A model generated the notes under the pieces. That model was given only the letters and a program-made list of their open reading frames with translations, was not told the DNA's origin and did not search any database. 64,000 nucleotides of DNA from CAZHPR01 sp964534305 (lineage in GTDB: Bacteria; Patescibacteriota; Minisyncoccia; Phycocordibacterales; WO2-35-19). The stretch covers positions 40,110 to 104,109 of the forward strand of contig CAZHPR010000002.1 of the NCBI GenBank assembly GCA_964534305.1. The letters run 5' to 3'. The position numbers and the translations under genes are program-made. Within the stretch, counting starts at the first letter, position 1; each line of letters opens with the position of its first letter. Positions 40,904-48,223 of this stretch are shown here, piece by piece.

Positions 40904-42244
40904 ATGCAAATAAAAGGTAAAAAAGTGCTTCTTATGGGGCTTGGTATATTAGGTGGTGGGGTTGCAACAGCAGAATGGCTCTTGGAACAAGGAGCAGCTT
41001 TGACTATAACAGACATGAAGGACGCAGAGGCACTCAAGGTTTCTTTGGAAAAATTAGATAAACATAAAAAAAATATAAAATTTGTACTTGGAGAACACAG
41101 AGAAGAAGATTTTTTGAATAATGAAATAATTGTAGTAAATCCAGATGTACCGATAGATAACAAGTTTGTAAAATTTGCAAAAGAGAATGGCAAGGTTATA
41201 GAAAATGAGCTAAGTCTTTTTTATAAACTTTGTAATACTATAAACACAGTGGGTATAACAGGTACGAGAGGTAAGACGACCACCGTCAATTGGACCGCCC
41301 ATCTTTTGGAAGCGCCTATCGTTGGTAACTCTCCAGATAATCCATTTTTGGGGGATCGGGTTTCCCAAAACCTTGAAAGATTAGTGCTAGAAATACCCTC
41401 TTTTCAACTTGAACTTGTGGGAGAGTATACAGATAGTTTGGATTACAAGCTCTCTCCTCACGTTGCCGTTATTACAAACCTGTACAGAGATCATATAAAC
41501 AGACACAAGACTATGGAGGGCTATGCGCTTGCAAAAGCAAATATATTTAAATATCAAGATGAAAACGACTATCTTATTTTAAACAAAGATAATGAATGGA
41601 CGGATTTTTTCTTGCAGCAAAAACCAAAGTCAAAAGTAATCTTGTTTTCCAAAGAAGATAATTTTGATTTTTTGGATAAAGATAATTTTGTTGCAAAGTG
41701 GGGAGAACACAATCTTGCAAACCTTGTTGTCGCGATACGGGTAGCAAAGATTTTTGGTATTGCTGATGACAAGATAAAGGAGAGGATAGAAACCTTGCCG
41801 CAGATAAAATTTAGGCAAGAAAAAGTTTTTGATAATGGAGAAATTGAAATATATAATGATACCTCAGCAACTTCTCCAGAAGCTACAATCGCCGCAGTAG
41901 AAAGGTTTAAAGTTTCTGAAAATTTGATACTTATATCTGGTGGTACAGATAAAGAATTAGAATTTGATGGTTTTGCAAAGGAGATCAGGAATATGATCAA
42001 GCCAGAAAATATGATACTACTTTCTGGTAGCGCGACAGAAAAGATGAAAAAAGAATTAAATCTTGATTCTTATAATGAATTCGATACCCTTGAAGACTGT
42101 GTCAAAAAAGCTCTTGATTTGGCAAAAAGCTTGATAGGCAAAAAGGTTATACTGTTTTCTCCTGCTTCAAAAAGTTTTGAGAAGTTTAAAAATGAGTTTG
42201 ACAGGGGAGAGAAGTTTAATGTTATAGTTAAAGAATTGATATGA
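40904..42244 (+). CDS. murD: UDP-N-acetylmuramoylalanine--D-glutamate ligase MurD
   Basis: This Mur ligase of about 446 residues adds D-Glu to UDP-MurNAc-L-Ala. It has the Rossmann start KVLLMGLGILGGGVATAEWL, ATP loop GITGTRGKTTTVNW (usually GTNGKTT), VITNLYRDHINRH and DTSATSPEATIAA. An ATG at 40898 is also in frame; I prefer 40904 because extended -10 TGTTATTAT ends six bases before it. It overlaps the next gene by four bases (ATGA). Confidence 0.95.
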   Translation: MQIKGKKVLLMGLGILGGGVATAEWLLEQGAALTITDMKDAEALKVSLEKLDKHKKNIKFVLGEHREEDFLNNEIIVVNPDVPIDNKFVKFAKENGKVIENELSLFYKLCNTINTVGITGTRGKTTTVNWTAHLLEAPIVGNSPDNPFLGDRVSQNLERLVLEIPSFQLELVGEYTDSLDYKLSPHVAVITNLYRDHINRHKTMEGYALAKANIFKYQDENDYLILNKDNEWTDFFLQQKPKSKVILFSKEDNFDFLDKDNFVAKWGEHNLANLVVAIRVAKIFGIADDKIKERIETLPQIKFRQEKVFDNGEIEIYNDTSATSPEATIAAVERFKVSENLILISGGTDKELEFDGFAKEIRNMIKPENMILLSGSATEKMKKELNLDSYNEFDTLEDCVKKALDLAKSLIGKKVILFSPASKSFEKFKNEFDRGEKFNVIVKELI

Positions 42245-43089
42245 ATCCATATTGTTTTCTAAATGGACAAATATTGCCACTGAGTGAGGCAAAGGTTTCT
42301 ATAAACGATATTGGGCTTTTGAGAGGCTTTGGTATCTACGATGGGCTTGCGGTTTTTAGCGGTAAGCCGTTTAGGTTTGCTGATCACTTCAAAAGATTTT
42401 TAGATGGAGCTCATGCTTTGAATCTAAACGTACCTATCACAGAAGAAAAAGCCGAAAAGGTCATAATAGAAATAGCTGAGAAGTCTGACCTAGCTTCCCC
42501 GGGCAGTAGGGCTAATGTAAGGATGATACTTACAGGAGGAGAGACAATAGGGGGCATAGAGTATGATTTTGATAAACCAACATTTTATATAATTATAGAA
42601 AAGTTTGAACCACTACCAAAAGAACTCTATGAAAAGGGTAGTAAGCTCATTACTTATAGGTATAAAAGAGAGTTGCCAGAGCACAAGACAATAAACTATA
42701 TAACCGCGGTAAATTTGCAGAATTACAAAAAGGATCAGGGCGCGGTAGAAATACTTTATGTCTATGATGGAGAAGTTTTGGAATGTAGCACCAGCAATAT
42801 TTTTTTGGTAAAGGACAACAAACTCATTACTCCACTCGATGGCGTCTTAGAAGGTATTACAAAGAAGGTTGTACTAGAGATCGCAAAGCAAGAGGGGATA
42901 GAAATAGAAGAGAGGGTTGTTTATGAGGAGGAGCTTGGTACGTCAGATGAAGTTTTTATCACCTCTTCCTTTAAGGATCTGGTGCCGATTGTAAAGGTTG
43001 ATGATTTTGTTGTTGGGAATGAAAATATCGGTGAGATGACAAAGAAGCTAATGCTCAAATTTGAGCAATATATTGCAAATTTTTCCTAA
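42241..43089 (+). CDS. Class IV aminotransferase (BCAT/D-amino-acid transaminase family)
   Basis: The 282-residue PLP fold-type IV enzyme shows LLRGFGIYDGLAVFSGKPFR, the lysine-containing LITYRYKRELPEHKTINYIT, and the cofactor-binding VLECSTSNIFLVKDNKLITP...LEGITKKVVL. Sequence alone does not separate branched-chain from D-amino acid transaminases. Coupling to murD (ATGA overlap) favours a role in supplying D-Glu or D-Ala for the cell wall (inference). Confidence 0.9.
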   Translation: MNPYCFLNGQILPLSEAKVSINDIGLLRGFGIYDGLAVFSGKPFRFADHFKRFLDGAHALNLNVPITEEKAEKVIIEIAEKSDLASPGSRANVRMILTGGETIGGIEYDFDKPTFYIIIEKFEPLPKELYEKGSKLITYRYKRELPEHKTINYITAVNLQNYKKDQGAVEILYVYDGEVLECSTSNIFLVKDNKLITPLDGVLEGITKKVVLEIAKQEGIEIEERVVYEEELGTSDEVFITSSFKDLVPIVKVDDFVVGNENIGEMTKKLMLKFEQYIANFS

Positions 43090-43155
43090 TGTGTTAGTAT
43101 TGTTTTGCTTACAACTTTTGTAACAATTCGTTAATTAATTCGTTATTTTGTATTT

Positions 43156-43311
43156 ATGTCACAAGATCAGCTTATAAAACTAGTACACAAAGACACTGGA
43201 GAGGTGTATTGGACACGCAAAAATAAGCGCAAAGTAGAGCGCAAAATCGAGCTAAAGAAGTACTCAAAGAAGCTCAAGAAAAGGGTGGTTTTTAAGGAAG
43301 CGAAGAAATAA
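43156..43311 (+). CDS. rpmG: Ribosomal protein bL33
   Basis: The 51-residue basic protein KLVHKDTGEVYWTRKNKRKV...KIELKKYSKKLKKRVVFKEA matches bL33 of the large subunit. The zinc-binding cysteines found in some forms are absent. Its length is normal for the family. The terminator at 43365-43397 follows. Confidence 0.9.
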   Translation: MSQDQLIKLVHKDTGEVYWTRKNKRKVERKIELKKYSKKLKKRVVFKEAKK

Positions 43312-43324
43312 TTGCTTTGCAATT

Positions 43325-43360
43325 ATTTCAGTAGCTAGTAGCAAGAATCCAGTATCGAGG
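43325..43360. repeat. GTAGCTAGTAGC repeat, non-coding copy
   Basis: GTAGCTAGTAGC followed by CCAGTA-type sequence occurs here. A related string lies on the minus strand inside miaA at about 43939-43976, where it encodes ASSQYLASRK. Confidence 0.5.
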
Positions 43361-43364
43361 TAGT

Positions 43365-43397
43365 AACAAAAATTCGCCAAAACGGCGAATTTTTGTT
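43365..43397 (+). terminator. Terminator after rpmG
   Basis: AACAAAAATTCGCC and GGCGAATTTTTGTT form a perfect stem. Confidence 0.9.
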
Positions 43398-43411
43398 AAG
43401 TTATAACACAA

Positions 43412-43482
43412 GGGTGATTAGTTAAATGGTATAACAGCGGTCTCCAAAACCGCGGTTGGGGGTCCGATTCCTCCATCACCCG
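43412..43482 (+). tRNA. tRNA-Trp (CCA)
   Basis: Acceptor GGGTGAT/ATCACCC, anticodon loop CTCCAAA between GCGGT and ACCGC, T arm GGGGTCCGATTCCTC, discriminator G. No 3' CCA is encoded. Confidence 0.95.
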
Positions 43483-43488
43483 CAAAAA

Positions 43489-44502
43489 TTATCTTAAAAA
43501 TTTTTTGACTTCTTTTTGTACCAAACTAGATTTTGGTGGGAGCCAGATGATACTCTTGTCCTTCTTGAAATAAGTCATTTGGCGTTTTGCATAATGCCAG
43601 ATTTCTTTTTGCAACCTATCTATCATTTCTAGCTTGGTTATTTTTTTATCCAAAAGGTCTGCCATTGCTCCATATTCAAGACCAAGCCCTCTCATTCTTT
43701 TGTAACTTAAACCTTTCTTGTAAAGTCTCTTTGCTTCTTGTATCATCCCTGATTTTATTCTTTTTTCTAACCTTTTGTTTATTCTTTTCCTCAACTTCTC
43801 TTCATCTAAAAAATAACTCACCCTGCCCTCTCTTACTACAAGAGAGGGTTCTGGGAGCCCCTTCCTATTGTTGTAAGAGGAAGGGGTGGGGGATGGAGTT
43901 ATCGGCGCAACACCAATCTTCAAAACATCATATTTCCTAGATGCTAGGTACTGGCTACTAGCTACTTGCTTCGGGACTTTTCCCAAAGCTTTGCAGATTT
44001 CTATCGCCCGCACTAGTCTCCTTGGATTTTTGCTATCAATGTTTGAAGCTCTTTCTGGATCAAGTTTTTGTAAAATTTTAAAAAGTTCTTCTGTGGTCTT
44101 TTGTTCTAATTCTTTTCTTAACTCCAAATTGGGTGGGACTTCTGGAATAATTTTTTCTCCCAAAAAAGCGTCTATATAAAAACCTGTTCCTCCACATATG
44201 ATGGGTATTTTTTTCTTGTTAACAATTTGGACGGTCGTCTTATTTGTTAATGAGACAAAATCAGAAGCGGTAAAAACTTTTTTTGGAGAGCAGACATCGA
44301 GTAGGTGGTGGGGGACACCCTGCATTTCTTTTTTGGTAATTTTGCCGGTACCAATATTTAGACCTTTATAAACTTGTCTTGAGTCAGCAGAGATTACCTC
44401 TCCGCCAAACTTTTTGGCAATTTGTACAGCCAAGTCGCTCTTGCCACTTGCAGTAGGTCCTAGGATTACAATTGTTTTGGGTAAGTTATTTTTCTCTGAC
44501 AT
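43489..44502 (-). CDS. miaA: tRNA dimethylallyltransferase MiaA, with in-frame insertions
   Basis: MiaA adds the isopentenyl group to A37 of tRNAs reading UNN codons. The sequence has the P-loop IVILGPTASGKSDLAVQ, ISADSRQVYKGLNIGTGK, and FYIDAFLG, and ends with the C-terminal helices to YFKKDKSIIWLP. At about 337 residues it contains two extra blocks: VASSQYLASRK (near 182) and a Pro/Ser/Gly-rich stretch near 205-225, both encoded by repeats. The ATG at 44502 overlaps the preceding DUF1653 gene. Confidence 0.93.
   Translation of the reverse strand: MSEKNNLPKTIVILGPTASGKSDLAVQIAKKFGGEVISADSRQVYKGLNIGTGKITKKEMQGVPHHLLDVCSPKKVFTASDFVSLTNKTTVQIVNKKKIPIICGGTGFYIDAFLGEKIIPEVPPNLELRKELEQKTTEELFKILQKLDPERASNIDSKNPRRLVRAIEICKALGKVPKQVASSQYLASRKYDVLKIGVAPITPSPTPSSYNNRKGLPEPSLVVREGRVSYFLDEEKLRKRINKRLEKRIKSGMIQEAKRLYKKGLSYKRMRGLGLEYGAMADLLDKKITKLEMIDRLQKEIWHYAKRQMTYFKKDKSIIWLPPKSSLVQKEVKKFLR
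43826..43906. repeat. In-frame palindromic repeat inside miaA
   Basis: CCTCTCTTACTACAAGAGAGG and then CCCCTTCCTATTGTTGTAAG continuing to AGGAAGGGG are two palindromes in tandem. They encode the segment SPTPSSYNNRKGLPEPSLVV of MiaA without disturbing the frame. Confidence 0.8.
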
Positions 44503-44722
44503 AGGCAAATCTCGGTCCTTTGTATCCGATTTCAGGCTTGTCTATCTTCTCTAGAAACATAGCAATAGGTCTCACCCACATTGTGTTTGCCTCCTTTCCT
44601 TTCATAGGATCAGGGTGTATATAAACAACCATTTGTTCCTGTGTTTCGCTGTGTAGAGCGACCCCGATTACCTCAACTTCTGTTCCTTTAAAATATCTGT
44701 AAATACCCTTTTTGATTTCCAT
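44486..44722 (-). CDS. DUF1653 family protein
   Basis: The 78-residue protein has the signature IYRYFKGTEVEVIGVALHSE, QMVVYIHPDP, MWVRPIAMFLEKI of DUF1653. The role of the family is unknown. It overlaps miaA by 17 bases and probably shares its transcript. Confidence 0.88.
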   Translation of the reverse strand: MEIKKGIYRYFKGTEVEVIGVALHSETQEQMVVYIHPDPMKGKEANTMWVRPIAMFLEKIDKPEIGYKGPRFAYVREK

Positions 44723-44803
44723 TTTTGTTTTGGTCTGTATTGATTTTAGACCTATTTATAGTAAAGTTGATTATAGGATAAAGATTTAAAGTTATCAATT
44801 AAT

Positions 44804-44884
44804 GCCGGAGTGGCGGAATGGTAGACGCGCACGACTCAAAATCGTGTCTCGCAAGGGGTGAGAGTTCAAGTCTCTCCTCCGGCA
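44804..44884 (+). tRNA. tRNA-Leu (CAA)
   Basis: Acceptor GCCGGAG/CTCCGGC, anticodon loop CTCAAAA between CACGA and TCGTG, variable arm, T arm GAGAGTTCAAGTCTCTC. Confidence 0.95.
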
Positions 44885-44977
44885 CAACGAAAAGGTTTGC
44901 AATTAATAATAAAAAGCTACATGCATACATAGTTGGCATGGTTCTTGGTGATATAAATCCATAAAACAATTAATGGA

Positions 44978-45691
44978 TTAAATTTTTACAGTCTTTTGAT
45001 TGCTTACAAATTCATACCACGGTCCAGCCAAAAATCCCCAAGTAAATCCCCAAATCATCTCTGTCAAAGGGATGTCTACTATTCGTATATCTAGTCTTGA
45101 GTTGTATAGTAACCAGCCTTTTGATAATAGTTCTTCACTGTTAGCAACGAAATTGTATAGGAATATATAACATACAAACATAACCAACATTACTCCAAAT
45201 CCGCTACCAACAGCATTAATAAATAGATCATGCCTTATTATGATAATAACCAAAGCTGTAATTCCAAAGGCTATTGCGGAAGCATATATTGAATTTAAAC
45301 CCAATTTTAATGATATCAAAAGGAAAATAGTAAAAGTTAACGCTAAATATATAGATTTGACAGCATGTTTTGAATTTTTTGAAAACTTAGAAAGTTTTTT
45401 CCTAAATAATATCTCATAAACTATCGCTGATATTCCTCCGATAGAAAATCCAAAAATAATATCTTCTACCATTAAAGGGAATTTGCCTATAAAAATAGGA
45501 AAAATACTTTCAGGAAGCCAGTAATCTCTAAAATATATTATTTCACTAAATGGGCCTAATATTGCTGCTATATAGCTCATTCTGAGTTGTTCTTTTCGGG
45601 TGTCTTTTCTAATAAGAAAGAGCAGTATCCATACTAAAATAAATGGAATTGTTAGAACTATATACCCATACTGAAAGGGTAGATTAATCAC
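44978..45691 (-). CDS. Polytopic membrane protein, lycopene-cyclase-domain-like
   Basis: The 237-residue protein has about seven membrane helices in two similar halves. Each half carries an acidic motif at the start of a helix, FPLMVEDIIFGFSIGG and IPLTEMIWGFTWGF, resembling the PxEE-type pattern of lycopene cyclase domain proteins; the assignment is tentative and no carotenoid genes are nearby. The start is GTG at 45691, with TGATAAAAT ending six bases before it, so the mRNA is probably leaderless. Confidence 0.6.
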   Translation of the reverse strand: MINLPFQYGYIVLTIPFILVWILLFLIRKDTRKEQLRMSYIAAILGPFSEIIYFRDYWLPESIFPIFIGKFPLMVEDIIFGFSIGGISAIVYEILFRKKLSKFSKNSKHAVKSIYLALTFTIFLLISLKLGLNSIYASAIAFGITALVIIIIRHDLFINAVGSGFGVMLVMFVCYIFLYNFVANSEELLSKGWLLYNSRLDIRIVDIPLTEMIWGFTWGFLAGPWYEFVSNQKTVKI

Positions 45692-45763
45692 TGTTTTATT
45701 TTATCATACTAAATTAACCTTTTATATTTATTCAAAATAATTTTATGGTAATATGGTTTGGTA

Positions 45764-46789
45764 ATGAATAGCAATTCAAATTTTTATCAGAATTCAATAT
45801 TTTGGGTTGAGGTAGATAAGATAAAGCCAAACCCTTTTCAACCAAGGCGAGAGTTTGATCCTGTTGCGCTGCAAGCTCTGGCCGACTCTATAAAACAGTA
45901 TGGGGTACTTCAGGCCTTAGTTGTAACTCGCAAAGAATTTCAAAAAGAGGATGGTCTTGGGGTAGAATACGAACTGATTGCTGGAGAAAGAAGACTCCGC
46001 GCCTCAAAGCTTGCTGGCCTTTCTCAGGTGCCGGTGCTTATAAGGATGGGTGATGATAACAAAGCAGATGATGACCTAATGAAATTGGAGCTAGCAATAA
46101 TAGAAAATGTCCAAAGAGAAGATCTAAATCCGGTAGAGAGAGCTAGAGCTTTCAAAAAGCTAGCAGATGAATTTGGTTTTAAACACCATCAGATTGCACA
46201 AAAGATAGGCAAGAGCAGAGTCTATGTGACTAACACAATGCGCATTTTGGACTTGCCGGAAGAGATGCTCACCGCCCTTTCTGAAGGCAAGATAACAGAA
46301 GGACACACAAGACCACTCCTTATGCTTATAGAAAGACCTGAGGAACAAAAAGTTTTGTTCAAAGATATCTTGCTTCACAAGATGAATGTACGTGATGCAG
46401 AGACTGCTGCAAGGAAGATTGCAATAGAAAGGGTAAGACGATTCAAATCAGATATTGACCCGACAATCTCCGCTTTTGAAGAGAAGTTTACAGAAAGTTT
46501 GGGTACCAGAGTTCAAATAGAAAAGAGAGACAATGGCGGCAAATTGATGATTGAGTTCTTTTCTTATGATGATTTGGAAGATTTGTTAAAACAGCTTAAG
46601 GGCGAGATTTCTAATGCTGTAGAAAGTGCCAACAGCGCTCAAACTCCTGATACCGCGCCAGAACAAAATCCAATTGACGATAGGATGCCAGAGGACGTAA
46701 AGAAGCTTGAAGATACCCCGATACCAACAGAAGAAGAGGTTGCAAACTCAGACGATGATCTATATTCAATAAAAAATTTCAGTATCTAG
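45764..46789 (+). CDS. parB: ParB/Spo0J family partition protein
   Basis: The 341-residue protein would bind parS sites and load CTP-dependently on DNA. It has the ParB N-terminal motifs IKPNPFQPRREFD and YELIAGERRLRASKLAG, LAIIENVQREDLNPVERARA, and a helix-turn-helix HHQIAQKIGKSRVYVTNTMR. parA is not adjacent. Extended -10 TGGTAATAT ends nine bases before the ATG. It is convergent with rel and overlaps it by four bases. Confidence 0.95.
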   Translation: MNSNSNFYQNSIFWVEVDKIKPNPFQPRREFDPVALQALADSIKQYGVLQALVVTRKEFQKEDGLGVEYELIAGERRLRASKLAGLSQVPVLIRMGDDNKADDDLMKLELAIIENVQREDLNPVERARAFKKLADEFGFKHHQIAQKIGKSRVYVTNTMRILDLPEEMLTALSEGKITEGHTRPLLMLIERPEEQKVLFKDILLHKMNVRDAETAARKIAIERVRRFKSDIDPTISAFEEKFTESLGTRVQIEKRDNGGKLMIEFFSYDDLEDLLKQLKGEISNAVESANSAQTPDTAPEQNPIDDRMPEDVKKLEDTPIPTEEEVANSDDDLYSIKNFSI

Positions 46790-48174
46790 ACCAAATTCCT
46801 TATATGCTTTCTGGCAAGGCTCGTTTTTACATAATCGAGCCATTTGCGCTTTGGCTTTGCGTTTTTGTTGGTGATTATCTCTACAATATCTCCACTCTTT
46901 AATTCTGTTTCTAGAGATGACATTTTGTTGTTTATCTTTGCTCCGGCGGTATGATTGCCTATGTCTGAATGTATCGCATAAGCAAAATCAAGCACCGAAG
47001 AACCCAGAGGCAGATCTACGACGTCTCCTTTTGGTGTAAATACAAAAATCTTGTCACTCAGAAGTTCTTCTTTCATTTCTCTCAGACTGTTTTCTGTCAT
47101 ATTCCTTATCCAAGAAAAAACTTCTTTTTTATTTTTGTTTTGAGTTTTGTATATAATATGTGAAGCGACTCCGTATTCAGCTTCCTTGTGCATGTCTTCT
47201 GTCCTTATTTGTACCTCAACGATATCACCATTACCGGTAAAGACCGTAGTGTGCAAGCTTTGGTAGCCGTTTTTCTTTGGAAAGGCTATATAATCTTTTA
47301 TCCTGCCGGGCATTGGTTTCCAGTTTGAGTGAATAACACCAAGTAGTTTGTAACACTCGGACTGATCTTTTATTGTTATCCTGATTGCGAGGATATCGTA
47401 TATTCGGTCAAAGTCTTTTTTGTTTTTTATATATTTTTTATAAAGACTATAGGTACCTTTTACCCTATAATCAATTTTGAAATCTTTGAATCCAGATTTT
47501 ACCAACTCTTTTGCAACTGATCTTCTAAATTTGTCTAGTGATTCAAGCCTTTCTTTTTCTCCTATCTTTAGTAGTGATGTTATTTCATCGAAGCCTTCTT
47601 TGTTGACGTATGGGAATGAGAGATCCTCTAGCTCTCTAGATAATTTTCTTATTCCAAGTCTGTAAGCAATAGGGGCGTATATTTCTAAAGTTTCCATCGC
47701 TATCCGGTGTTGCTTTTCTTTTGGGACAAACTCAAGTGTCCTCATGTTGTGTAGTCTGTCGCAGAGCTTTACTATCAGAACTCTGATATCTTCTCCGGTA
47801 GCTATAAGTAATTTGCGTAGAGATTCGTTGTGTTTGTCAGCACCATGATAGCGCAAGGTTCCTATTTTTGTAACTCCTTCAACAATAAACCTTATTTCTT
47901 CCCCAAACTCTTTTTCCAGATCTTCTTTTTTTGTCTCTGTGTCTTCGAGTACATCATGCAAAAAACCAGCAGCTACCGCCTTGCTGTCCATACCAAGTTC
48001 TGCAATATTTTTTGCTGTTTCAAATAGGTGATAGTAGTAAGGCTCTCCACTGTTTCTCTTTTGGTCACCGTGAGCTGTTTTTGCAAAATTATAAGCCTTT
48101 TCCAAGAGAAATTTCTCTTCGGGGGTGATATTTTTTATGATAGAAATTATGTTTTGAATATCGTATTTCTCCAT
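46786..48174 (-). CDS. rel: Bifunctional (p)ppGpp synthetase/hydrolase, short form
   Basis: The protein of about 462 residues has an intact HD hydrolase domain (GFLHDVLEDTETK, KLCDRLHNMRTL), the synthetase domain (GRIKDYIAFPKKNGYQSLHT, VEVQIRTEDMHKEAEYGVAS) and a TGS domain (FVFTPKGDVVDLPLGSSVLD). It ends after the TGS and lacks the helical, zinc-finger and ACT regions of full RelA/SpoT proteins. The start at 48174 is supported by TATTAT ending six bases upstream. Confidence 0.95.
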   Translation of the reverse strand: MEKYDIQNIISIIKNITPEEKFLLEKAYNFAKTAHGDQKRNSGEPYYYHLFETAKNIAELGMDSKAVAAGFLHDVLEDTETKKEDLEKEFGEEIRFIVEGVTKIGTLRYHGADKHNESLRKLLIATGEDIRVLIVKLCDRLHNMRTLEFVPKEKQHRIAMETLEIYAPIAYRLGIRKLSRELEDLSFPYVNKEGFDEITSLLKIGEKERLESLDKFRRSVAKELVKSGFKDFKIDYRVKGTYSLYKKYIKNKKDFDRIYDILAIRITIKDQSECYKLLGVIHSNWKPMPGRIKDYIAFPKKNGYQSLHTTVFTGNGDIVEVQIRTEDMHKEAEYGVASHIIYKTQNKNKKEVFSWIRNMTENSLREMKEELLSDKIFVFTPKGDVVDLPLGSSVLDFAYAIHSDIGNHTAGAKINNKMSSLETELKSGDIVEIITNKNAKPKRKWLDYVKTSLARKHIRNLV

Positions 48175-48223
48175 AAAAGAATAATACAACAAAAAACAAT
48201 TTTTTCAATATTCTGAATTATAT

